A DNA stretch of 64,000 bases. Origin: Hippophae tibetana. Lineage: Eukaryota > Streptophyta > Magnoliopsida > Rosales > Elaeagnaceae. The notes beneath the pieces were generated by a model, which saw nothing but the letters and a program-made list of their open reading frames with translations, made no database searches and was not told where the DNA came from. The position numbers and the translations under genes are program-made. Positions 1 to 10,633 of this stretch are shown here, piece after piece. The stretch is from NCBI GenBank assembly GCA_037013495.1, contig CM072810.1, forward strand, positions 34,811,843 through 34,875,842, in the 5' to 3' direction. Each line of letters opens with the position of its first letter. The stretch's first letter is position 1.

Positions 1-591
1 AATGATTTTCTCAATCTAATTTTCTTTGCAAATAGGTCCACTAAACTTCTTCAAGTAGTTGATAATGTTTGAAAAACAGTGAAAGACTTTGTCCAAAGTT
101 ACTTCCCCTTGCATGATATAGTGCTCAAAATTTCAATTCAACTTCATAATTCTAGATTTATTTTAATATTGAAATGCTTATACGAGTGGTCTCAAAAATC
201 ATTCATGTTGTTTTGAAGAAGTACACTTTTAAATTAATTGTAATAATCATTTTAGAGAACTAATTGCCTTTTTTTAATTATCCTAAAAAATGGTTTTTTT
301 CTTTCTATGAAATTTAGGAAATCACACTGCAAGTGGAGCCATTTTCTCTTCATTATGATTAGAGTCATCTTTTGTAACACTTGGGTCAAAAACATGTTCA
401 CTCTCACCACTATCCTTGATGTCTTGAGGGCCAATTTCTTTCCCTCCCCGAAAGTCGATTGCTCTCAACTTGGGCAAAAGTGATGTAGTTCGAATACTTG
501 CCCAACAGATTCATTACAGAGTATGTTCGGTGGGTATGTACATGGAATTAAGTAAGGTAACTTTGGCATTAAAATGATAAGATAGTATAGG
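1..591 (+). repeat. Reference monomer (type std/T), anatomy of the 591-bp unit
   Basis: Used here as the description of one unit. Offsets: 1-50 AATGATTTT box and GGTCCACT; 101-127 near-invariant block containing CTTCCCCTTGCATGATATAG; 151 TCTAGA; about 200-218 near-invariant TTCATGTTGTTTTGAAGA; 219-310 the most AT-rich part, with AATTAATT, a T7 run, TTAATTATCC, A6 and a second T7 run; 340-370 CATTTTCTCTTCATTA block; 383-447 long conserved block with the palindrome AACATGTT and CTCACCACTATCCTTGATG; 472-510 GGGCAAAAGTGATG, TTCGAATACTTGCCCAACAG; 530-546 GGTGGG then TGTACATGG; 557-591 GGTAACTTTGGCATTAAAA and the GTATAGG end. The first half is the std type and carries the AACAGTGAAAGAC marker. The second half is type T. 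The monomer origin is unknown and this phase is a convention, not a biological boundary. Confidence 0.9.
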
Positions 592-1772
592 AATGATTTT
601 ATCAATCTAATTTTCTTGGCAAATAGGTCCACTAAACTTTTCAAGGAGTTGCTAATGTTTGAAAAACATTCCAAGACTTTGTCCAAAGTTACTTCCCCTT
701 GCATGATATAGTGCTCAAAATTTCAATTCAACTTCATAAATCTAGATTGATTTTAATGTTGAAATGCTTATATGAGTGGTCTCAAAAATCATTCATGTTG
801 TTTTGAAGAAGTACACTTTTAAATTAATTGTAATAATCATTTTAGAGACCTAATTACCTTTTTTTAATTATCCTAAAAAATGGTTTTTTTCTTTCTATAA
901 AATTTAGGAAATCACACTACAAGTGGAGGCATTTTCTCTTCATTAGGATTAGAGTCATCTTTTCAAACAATTGGGTCAAAAACATGTTCACTCTCAGCAC
1001 TATCCTTGATGTCTTGAGGGACAATTTCTTTCCCTCCTCGAAAGTATATTGCTCTCAACTAGGGAAAAAGTGATGCAGTTCGAATACTTGCCCAACAGAT
1101 TCATTTAAGAGTATGTCCGGTGGGCTTGTAAATGGACTTAAGCAAGGTAAATTTGGCATTAAAACGATAAGGTTGTATAGGAATGATTTTCTCAATCTAA
1201 TTTTCTTTGCAAATAGGTCCACTAAACTTCTTCAAGTAGTTGGTAATGTTTGAAAAACATTGAAAGACTTTGTCCAAAGTTACTTCCCCTTGCATGATAT
1301 AGTGCTCAAAATTTCAATTCAACTTCATAATTCTAGATTTATTTTAATATTGAAATGCTTATATGAGTGGTCTCAAAAATCATTCATGTTGTTTTGAAGA
1401 TGTACACTTTTAAATTAATTGTAATAATCATTTTAGAGACCTAATTACCTTTTTTTAATTATCCTAAAAAATGGTTTTTTTCTTTCTATGAAATTTAGGA
1501 ATTCACACTGCAAGTAGAGCCATTTTCTCTTCATTATGATTAGAGTCATCTTTTCTAACACTTGGGTCAAAAACATGTTCACTCTCACCACTATCCTTGA
1601 TGTCTTGAGGGCCAATTTCTTTCCCTCCTCGAAAGTATATTGCTCTCAACTTGGGCAAAAGTGATGTAGTTCGAATACTTGCCCAACAGATTCATTTAAG
1701 AGTATGTTCGGTGGGCTTGTACATGGCCTTAAGCAAGGTAACTTTGGCATTAAAATGATAAGGTAGTATAGG
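1..1772 (+). repeat. Three-monomer block std/T, Q/R, std/S, first copy
   Basis: Three monomers (591, 590 and 591 bp) that reappear in the same order and with the same lengths at 4135-5906, an offset of 4134 bp (seven monomers). The shared private markers include AACAGTGAAAGAC in monomer 1, the GAGAACTAATTGCC variant near 255, TACAAGTGGAGGC near 918, and GAAGATGTACAC near 1396. One small difference is at the end of monomer 3, CAAGGTAAC here against CAAGCTAAC in the second copy. It is probably a segmental duplication within the array. Confidence 0.9.
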
Positions 1773-4134
1773 AATGATTTTATCAATCTAATTTTCTTGG
1801 CAAATAGGTCCACTGAACGTTTCAAGGAGTTGCTAATGTTTGAAAAACATTCCAAGACTTTGTCCAAAGTTACTTCCCCTTGCATGATATAGTGCTCAAA
1901 ATTTCAATTCAACTTCATAAATCTAGATTGATTTTAATGTTGAAATGCTTATATGAGTGGTCTCAAAAATCATTCATGTTGTTTTGAAGAAGTACACTTT
2001 TAAATTAATTGTAATAATCATTTTAGAGACCTAATTACCTTTTTTTAATTATCCTAAAAATGGTTTTTTTCTTTCTATGAAATTTAGGAATTCACACTGC
2101 AAGTAGAGCCATTTTCTCTTCATTTTGATTAGAGTCATCATTTCTAACACTTGGCTCAAAAACATGTTCAGTCTCACAACTATCTTTGATGTTTTGAGGG
2201 CCAATTTCTTTCCCTCCTCGAAAGTATATTGCTCTCAACTTGGGCAAAAGTGATGTAGTTCGAATACTTGCCCAACAGATTCATTTAAGAGTATGTTCGG
2301 TGGACATGTACATGGACTTAAGCAAGGTAACTTTGGCATTAAAACGATAAGGTAGTATAGGAATGATTTTCTCAATCTAATTTTCTTTGCAAATAGGTCC
2401 ACTAAACTTCTTCAAGGAGTTGATAATGTTTGAAAAACATTGAAAGACTTTGTCCAAAGTTACTTCCCCTTGCATGATATAGTGCTCAACTTTTCAATTA
2501 AACTTCATAATTCTAGATTTATTTTAATATTGAAATGCTTATATGAGTGGTCTCAAAAATCATTCATGTTGTTTTAAAGAATTACAATTTTAAATTAATT
2601 GTAATAATCATTTTAGAGACCTAATTACCTTTTTTTAATTATCCTAAAAAATGGTTTTTTTCTTTCTATAAAATTTAGGAAATCACACTACAAGTGGAGG
2701 CATTTTCTCTTCATTAGGATTAGAGTCATCTTTTCAAACAATTGGGTCAAAAACATGTTCACTCTCAGCACTATCCTTGATGTCTTGAGGGACAATTTCT
2801 TTCCCTCCTCGAAAGTATATTGCTCTCAACTAGGGAAAAAGTGATGCAGTTCGAATACTTGCCCAACAGATTCATTTAAGAGTATGTCCGGTGGGCTTGT
2901 AAATGGACTTAAGCAAGGTAACTTTGGCATTAAAACGATAAGGTTGTATAGGAATGATTTTCTCAATCTAATTTTCTTTGCAAATAGGTCCACTAAACTT
3001 CTTCAAGTAGTTGGTAATGTTTGAAAAACATTGAAAGACTTTGTCCAAAGTTACTTCCCCTTGCATGATATAGTGCTCAAAATTTCAATTCAACTTCATA
3101 ATTCTAGATTTATTTTAATATTGAAATGCTTATATGAGTGGTCTCAGAAATCATTCATGTTGTTTTGAAGAATTACAATTTTCAATTAATTGTAATAATC
3201 ATTTTAGGTCCCTAATTTCCTTTTTATAATAACCCTAAAAAAGGGTTTTTTTCTTTCTAAGAAATTTAGGAAATCACACTGCAAGTGGAGCCATTTTCTC
3301 TTCATTATGATTAGAGTCATCTTTTGTAACACTTGGGTCAAAAACATGTTCACTCTCACCACTATCCTTGATGTCTTGAGGGCCAATTTCTTTCCCTCCT
3401 CGAAAGTATAATGCTCTCGACTAGGGCAAAAGTGATGCAGTTCGAATACTTGCCCAACAGATTCATTTAAGAGTATGTCCGGTGGGCATGTAAATGGACT
3501 TAAGCAAGGTAAATTTGGCATTAAAACGATAAGGTAGTATAGGAATGATTTTCTCAATCTAATTTTCTTTGCAAATAGGTCCACTAAACTTCTTCAAGGA
3601 GTTGATAATGTTTGAAAAACATTGAAAGACTTTGTCCAAAGTTACTTCCCCTTGCATGATATAGTGCTCAACTTTTCAATTAAACTTCATAATTCTAGAT
3701 TTATTTTAATATTGAAATGCTTATATGAGTGGTCTCAAAAATCATTCATGTTGTTTTAAAGAATTACAATTTTAAATTAATTGTAATAATCATTTTAGAG
3801 ACCTAATTACCTTTTTTTAATTATCCTAAAAAATGGTTTTTTTCTTTCTATAAAATTTAGGAAATCACACTGCAAGTGGAGGCATTTTCTCTTCATTAGG
3901 ATTAGAGTCATCTTTTCAAACAATTGGGTCAAAAACATGTTCACTCTCACCACTATCCTTGATGTCTTGAGGGACAATTTCTTTCCCTCCTCGAAAGTAT
4001 ATTGCTCTCAACTAGGGCAAAAGTGATGCAGTTCGAATACTTGCCCAACAGATTCATTTAAGAGTATGTCCGGTGGGCTTGTAAATGGACTTAAGCAAGG
4101 TAAATTTGGCATTAAAACGATAAGATTGTCTAGG
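1773..4134 (+). repeat. Four mixed monomers between the two three-monomer blocks
   Basis: Monomers at 1773, 2362, 2953 and 3544 (589, 591, 591 and 591 bp). The first has a Q 5' half and an S-like 3' half with private changes (CATCATTTC, TTGGCTCAAA, CAGTCTCACAAC). The second and fourth have R 3' halves; the third carries a U 3' half with the AACCCT/AGGGTT hairpin at 3231-3247. The segment CTCAACTTTTCAATTAAAC is shared by the second and fourth (about 2486 and 3668), so these two are close relatives separated by two monomers. Nothing other than satellite is present. Confidence 0.85.
3231..3247 (+). other. Hairpin AACCCT-A5-AGGGTT of the U-type 3' half
   Basis: Perfect 6-bp inverted repeat with a five-A loop, immediately followed by a T run. 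The same hairpin occurs at 12684, 15047, 18593, 21047, 22913, 25370, 34312, 38040, 49947, 50538, 56537 and 58994 (start positions). It is broken by C-to-A at about 36175, and reduced to CCTTAAAAAGGG in the neighbouring monomer type (23226, 25683, 38353, 50851, 56850 and 59307). It is not a terminator of any gene, because no gene is present. CCCTAAA is also the plant-type telomere unit, but only one copy occurs per arm. Confidence 0.75.
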
Positions 4135-7100
4135 AATGATTTTCTCAATCTAATTTTCTTTGCAAATAGGTCCACTAAACTTCTTCAAGTAGTTGATAAT
4201 GTTTGAAAAACAGTGAAAGACTTTGTCCAAAGTTACTTCCCCTTGCATGATTTAGTGCTCAAAATTTCAATTCAACTTCATAATTCTAGATTTATTTTAA
4301 TATTGAAATGCTTATACGAGTGGTCTCAAAAATCATTCATGTTGTTTTGAAGAAGTACACTTTTAAATTAATTGTAATAATCATTTTAGAGAACTAATTG
4401 CCTTTTTTTAATTATCCTAAAAAATGGTTTTTTTCTTTCTATGAAATTTAGGAAATCACACTGCAAGTGGAGCCATTTTCTCTTCATTATGATTAGAGTC
4501 ATCTTTTGTAACACTTGGGTCAAAAACATGTTCACTCTCACCACTATCCTTGATGTCTTGAGGGCCAATTTCTTTCCCTCCCCGAAAGTCGATTGCTCTC
4601 AACTTGGGCAAAAGTGATGTAGTTCGAATACTTGCCCAACAGATTCATTACAGAGTATGTTCGGTGGGTATGTACATGGAATTAAGTAAGGTAACTTTGG
4701 CATTAAAATGATAAGATAGTATAGGAATGATTTTATCAATCTAATTTTCTTGGCAAATAGGTCCACTAAACTTTTCAAGGAGTTGCTAATGTTTGAAAAA
4801 CATTCCAAGACTTTGTCCAAAGTTACTTCCCCTTGCATGATATAGTGCTCAAAATTTCAATTCAACTTCATAAATCTAGATTGATTTTAATGTTGAAATG
4901 CTTATATGAGTGGTCTCAAAAATCATTCATGTTGTTTTGAAGAAGTACACTTTTAAATTAATTGTAATAATCATTTTAGAGACCTAATTACCTTTTTTTA
5001 ATTATCCTAAAAAATGGTTTTTTTCTTTCTATAAAATTTAGGAAATCACACTACAAGTGGAGGCATTTTCTCTTCATTAGGATTAGAGTCATCTTTTCAA
5101 ACAATTGGGTCAAAAACATGTTCACTCTCAGCACTATCCTTGATGTCTTGAGGGACAATTTCTTTCCCTCCTCGAAAGTATATTGCTCTCAACTAGGGAA
5201 AAAGTGATGCAGTTCGAATACTTGCCCAACAGATTCATTTAAGAGTATGTCCGGTGGGCTTGTAAATGGACTTAAGCAAGGTAAATTTGGCATTAAAACG
5301 ATAAGGTTGTATAGGAATGATTTTCTCAATCTAATTTTCTTTGCAAATAGGTCCACTAAACTTCTTCAAGTAGTTGGTAATGTTTGAAAAACATTGAAAG
5401 ACTTTGTCCAAAGTTACTTCCCCTTGCATGATATAGTGCTCAAAATTTCAATTCAACTTCATAATTCTAGATTTATTTTAATATTGAAATGCTTATATGA
5501 GTGGTCTCAAAAATCATTCATGTTGTTTTGAAGATGTACACTTTTAAATTAATTGTAATAATCATTTTAGAGACCTAATTACCTTTTTTTAATTATCCTA
5601 AAAAATGGTTTTTTTCTTTCTATGAAATTTAGGAATTCACACTGCAAGTAGAGCCATTTTCTCTTCATTATGATTAGAGTCATCTTTTCTAACACTTGGG
5701 TCAAAAACATGTTCACTCTCACCACTATCCTTGATGTCTTGAGGGCCAATTTCTTTCCCTCCTCGAAAGTATATTGCTCTCAACTTGGGCAAAAGTGATG
5801 TAGTTCGAATACTTGCCCAACAGATTCATTTAAGAGTATGTTCGGTGGGCTTGTACATGGCCTTAAGCAAGCTAACTTTGGCATTAAAATGATAAGGTAG
5901 TATAGGAATTATTTTCTCAATCTAATTTTCTTTGCAAATAGGTCCACCCAAGTTTTACAAGTAGTTGATAATGTTTGAAAAGCATTGAAAGACTTTGTCC
6001 AAAGTTACTTCCCCTTGCATGATATAGTGCTCAAAATTTCAATTCAACTTCATAATTCTAGATTTATTTTAATATTGAAATGCTTATATGAGTGGTCTCA
6101 AAAATCATTCATGTTGTTTTGAAGATGTACACTTTTAAATTAATTATAATAATCATTTTAGAGACCTAATTACCTTTTTTTAATTATCCTAAAAAATGGT
6201 TTTTTTCTTTCTATGAAATTTAGGAATTCACACTGCAAGTAGAGCCATTTTCTCTTCATTATGATTAGAGTCATCTTTTCTAACACTTGGGTCAAAAACA
6301 TGTTCACTCTCACCACTATCCTTGATGTCTTGAGGGCCAATTTCTTTCCCTCCTCGAAAGTATATTGCTCTCAACTTGGGCAAAAGTGATGTAGTTCGAA
6401 TAATTGCCCAACAGATTCATTTAAGAGTATGTTCGGTGGGCTTGTACATGGCCTTAAGCAAGCTAACTTTGGCATTAAAATGATAAGGTAGTATAGGAAT
6501 TATTTTCTCAATCTAATTTTCTTTGCAAATAGGTCCACCCAAGTTTTACAAGTAGTTGATAATGTTTGAAAAGCATTGAAAGACTTTGTCCAAAGTTACT
6601 TCCCCTTGCATGATATAGTGCTCAAAATTTCAATTCAACTTCATAATTCTAGATTTATTTTAATATTGAAATGCTTATATGAGTGGTCTCAAAAATCATT
6701 CATGTTGTTTTGAAGATGTACACTTTTAAATTAATTGTAATAATCATTTTAGAGACCTAATTACCTTTTTTTAATTATCCTAAAAAATGGTTTTTTTCTT
6801 TCTATGAAATTTAGGAATTCACACTGCAAGTAGAGCCATTTTCTCTTCATTATGATTAGAGTCATCTTTTCTAACACTTGGGTCAAAAACATGTTCACTC
6901 TCACCACTATCCTTGATGTCTTGAGGGCCAATTTCTTTCCCTCCTCGAAAGTATATTGCTCTCAACTTGGGCAAAAGTGATGTAGTTCGAATAATTGCCC
7001 AACAGATTCATTTAAGAGTATGTTCGGTGGGCTTGTACATGGCCTTAAGCAAGCTAACTTTGGCATTAAAATGATAAGGTAGTATAGGAATTATTTTCTC

Positions 7101-10100
7101 AATCTAATTTTCTTTGCAAATAGGTCCACCCAAGTTTTACAAGTAGTTGATAATGTTTGAAAAGCATTGAAAGACTTTGTCCAAAGTTACTTCCCCTTGC
7201 ATGATATAGTGCTCAAAATTTCAATTCAACTTCATAATTCTAGATTTATTTTAATATTGAAATGCTTATATGAGTGGTCTCAAAAATCATTCATGTTGTT
7301 TTGAAGATGTACACTTTTAAATTAATTGTAATAATCATTTTAGAGACCTAATTACCTTTTTTTAATTATCCTAAAAAATGGTTTTTTTCTTTCTATGAAA
7401 TTTAGGAATTCACACTGCAAGTAGAGCCATTTTCTCTTCATTATGATTAGAGTCATCTTTTCTAACACTTGGGTCAAAAACATGTTCACTCTCACCACTA
7501 TCCTTGATGTCTTGAGGGCCAATTTCTTTCCCTCCTCGAAAGTATATTGCTCTCAACTTGGGCAAAAGTGATGTAGTTCGAATACTTGCCCAACAGATTC
7601 ATTTAAGAGTATGTTCGGTGGGCTTGTACATGGCCTTAAGCAAGCTAACTTTGGCATTAAAATGATAAGGTAGTATAGGAATTATTTTCTCAATCTAATT
7701 TTCTTTGCAAATAGGTCCACCCAAGTTTTACAAGTAGTTGATAATGTTTGAAAAGCATTGAAAGACTTTGTCCAAAGTTACTTCCCCTTGCATGATATAG
7801 TGCTCAAAATTTCAATTCAACTTCATAATTCTAGATTTATTTTAATATTGAAATGCTTATATGAGTGGTCTCAAAAATCATTCATGTTGTTTTGAAGATG
7901 TACACTTTTAAATTAATTGTAATAATCATTTTAGAGACCTAATTACCTTTTTTTAATTATCCTAAAAAATGGTTTTTTTCTTTCTATGAAATTTAGGAAT
8001 TCACACTGCAAGTAGAGCCATTTTCTCTTCATTATGATTAGAGTCATCTTTTCTAACACTTGGGTCAAAAACATGTTCACTCTCACCACTATCCTTGATG
8101 TCTTGAGGGCCAATTTCTTTCCCTCCTCGAAAGTATATTGCTCTCAACTTGGGCAAAAGTGATGTAGTTCGAATACTTGCCCAACAGATTCATTTAAGAG
8201 TATGTTCGGTGGGCTTGTACATGGCCTTAAGCAAGCTAACTTTGGCATTAAAATGATAAGGTAGTATAGGAATTATTTTTCAATCTAATTTTCTTTGCAA
8301 ATAGGTCCACCCAAGTTTTACAAGTAGTTGATAATGTTTGAAAAGCATTGAAAGACTTTGTCCAAAGTTACTTCCCCTTGCATGATATAGTGCTCAAAAT
8401 TTCAATTCAACTTCATAATTCTAGATTTATTTTAATATTGAAATGCTTATATGAGTGGTCTCAAAAATCATTCATGTTGTTTTGAAGATGTACACTTTTA
8501 AATTAATTGTAATAATCATTTTAGAGACCTAATTACCTTTTTTTAATTATCCTAAAAAATGGTTTTTTTCTTTCTATGAAATTTAGGAATTCACACTGCA
8601 AGTCGAGCCATTTTCTCTTCATTATGATTAGAGTCATCTTTTCTAACACTTGGGTCAAAAACATGTTCACTCTCACCACTATCCTTGATGTCTTGAGGGC
8701 CAATTTCTTTCCCTCCTCGAAAGTATATTGCTCTCAACTTGGGCAAAAGTCATGTAGTTCGAATACTTGCCCAACAGATTCATTTAAGAGTATGTTCGGT
8801 GGGCTTGTACATGGCCTTAAGCAAGCTAACTTTGGCATTAAAATGATAAGGTAGTATAGGAATTATTTTCTCAATCTAATTTTCTTTGCAAATAGGTCCA
8901 CCCAAGTTTTACAAGTAGTTGATAATGTTTGAAAAGCATTGAAAGACTTTGTCCAAAGTTACTTCCCCTTGCATGATATAGTGCTCAAAATTTCAATTCA
9001 ACTTCATAATTCTAGATTTATTTTAATATTGAAATGCTTATATGAGTGGTCTCAAAAATCATTCATGTTGTTTTGAAGATGTACACTTTTAAATTAATTG
9101 TAATAATCATTTTAGAGACCTAATTACCTTTTTTTAATTATCCTAAAAAATGGTTTTTTTCTTTCTATGAAATTTAGGAATTCACACTGCAAGTAGAGCC
9201 ATTTTCTCTTCATTATGATTAGAGTCATCTTTTCTAACACTTGGGTCAAAAACATGTTCACTCTCACCACTATCCTTGATGTCTTGAGGGCCAATTTCTT
9301 TCCCTCCTCGAAAGTATATTGCTCTCAACTTGGGCAAAAGTGATGTAGTTCGAATACTTGCCCAACAGATTCATTTAAGAGTATGTTCGGTGGGCTTGTA
9401 CATGGCCTTAAGCAAGCTAACTTTGGCATTAAAATGATAAGGTAGTATAGGAATTATTTTCTCAATCTAATTTTCTTTGCAAATAGGTCCACCCAAGTTT
9501 TACAAGTAGTTGATAATGTTTGAAAAGCATTGAAAGACTTTGTCCAAAGTTACTTCCCCTTGCATGATATAGTGCTCAAAATTTCAATTCAACTTCATAA
9601 TTCTAGATTTATTTTAATATTGAAATGCTTATATGAGTGGTCTCAAAAATCATTCATGTTGTTTTGAAGATGTACACTTTTAAATTAATTGTAATAATCA
9701 TTTTAGAGACCTAATTACCTTTTTTTAATTATCCTAAAAAATGGTTTTTTTCTTTCTATGAAATTTAGGAATTCACACTGCAAGTAGAGCCATTTTCTCT
9801 TCATTATGATTAGAGTCATCTTTTCTAACACTTGGGTCAAAAACATGTTCACTCTCACCACTATCCTTGATGTCTTGAGGGCCAATTTCTTTCCCTCCTC
9901 GAAAGTATATTGCTCTCAACTTGGGCAAAAGTGATGTAGTTCGAATACTTGCCCAACAGATTCATTTAAGAGTATGTTCGGTGGGCTTGTACATGGCCTT
10001 AAGCAAGCTAACTTTGGCATTAAAATGATAAGGTAGTATAGGAATTATTTTCTCAATCTAATTTTCTTTGCAAATAGGTCCACCCAAGTTTTACAAGTAG

Positions 10101-10633
10101 TTGATAATGTTTGAAAAGCATTGAAAGACTTTGTCCAAAGTTACTTCCCCTTGCATGATATAGTGCTCAAAATTTCAATTCAACTTCATAATTCTAGATT
10201 TATTTTAATATTGAAATGCTTATATGAGTGGTCTCAAAAATCATTCATGTTGTTTTGAAGAAGTACACTTTTAAATTAATTGTAATAATCATTTTAGAGA
10301 CCTAATTACCTTTTTTTAATTATCCTAAAAAATGGTTTTTTTCTTTCTATAAAATTTAGGAAATCACACTGCAAGTGGAGGCATTTTCTCTTCATTAGGA
10401 TTAGAGTCATCTTTTCAAACAATTGGGTCAAAAACATGTTCACTCTCACCACTATCCTTGATGTCTTGAGGGACAATTTCTTTCCCTCCTCGAAAGTATA
10501 TTGCTCTCAACTAGGGCAAAAGTGATGCAGTTCGAATACTTGCCCAACAGATTCATTTAAGAGTATGTCCGGTGGGCTTGTAAATGGACTTAAGCAAGGT
10601 AAATTTGGCATTAAAACGATAAGGTTGTCTAGG
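4135..10633 (+). repeat. Expanded HOR copy: std/T, Q/R, std/S, (P/S)x7, P/R
   Basis: Eleven monomers, 6499 bp. The first three repeat 1-1772; the next seven (5907-10042) are one nearly uniform P/S monomer; the last (10043-10633) keeps the P 5' half but switches after about 10255 to an R 3' half. The following std/T monomer at 10634 starts the next HOR copy, which has the same architecture but lacks the P/S run. The parallel with 10634-18905 is what identifies this as the same HOR with a variable internal expansion. Confidence 0.85.
5907..10042 (+). repeat. Homogeneous run of seven P/S monomers
   Basis: Starts 5907, 6498, 7089, 7680, 8271, 8861 and 9452; lengths 591 bp except 590 at 8271. Every copy has AATTATTTT, CCACCCAAGTTTTACAAG, AAAAGCATTGAAAG, GAAGATGTACAC and CAAGCTAAC. 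I see only a few private changes: A for G at 6146; AATAATTGCC (A at 6403 and at 6994, shared by the first two copies); and in the 8271 copy a 1-bp loss near 8279, C at 8604 and C at 8751. Copies therefore differ at no more than about three sites each, over 99% identity by eye, which indicates a recent single-monomer amplification. Confidence 0.93.

Noticed and set aside
472-545. Possible CENP-B-box-like motif around TTCGAATACTTGCCC or TTCGGTGGGC
   Set aside because: Neither matches the NTTCGNNNNANNCGGGN pattern on either strand; the required CGGG spacing is absent.
1-591. Shorter ancestral subrepeat inside the monomer
   Set aside because: I looked for a repeated half or third (for example a 197-bp unit) and saw no convincing internal similarity except the 98-bp duplication in the nine composite monomers.
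465-704. Minus-strand 79-residue open frame (begins MQGEVTLDKVLECFSNI), seen about 20 times
   Set aside because: It is simply the Q-type 5' half read on the minus strand together with the end of the preceding monomer. It recurs at monomer-multiple spacing, differences between copies are mostly amino-acid changing, and there is no promoter or family resemblance. I treat it as chance.
3231-3247. Interstitial telomere repeat (CCCTAAA)
   Set aside because: Only one unit occurs on each side of the hairpin, never in tandem; best explained by chance within an AT-rich segment.
3231-3254. Rho-independent terminator (hairpin plus T run)
   Set aside because: The stem is AT-rich with three G-C pairs, no gene precedes it, and the context is eukaryotic satellite.
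3204-3584. Minus-strand 126-residue open frame in U-type monomers, and its 60-residue short form
   Set aside because: Its length depends on single-base differences between monomers, it spans a monomer boundary, and the same sequence is broken by stops in other types. No recognisable domain.
8576-8854. Plus-strand 92-residue open frame
   Set aside because: It exists only because C replaces G at 8751, turning an in-frame TGA into TCA in this one P/S monomer; the six near-identical neighbours keep the stop.
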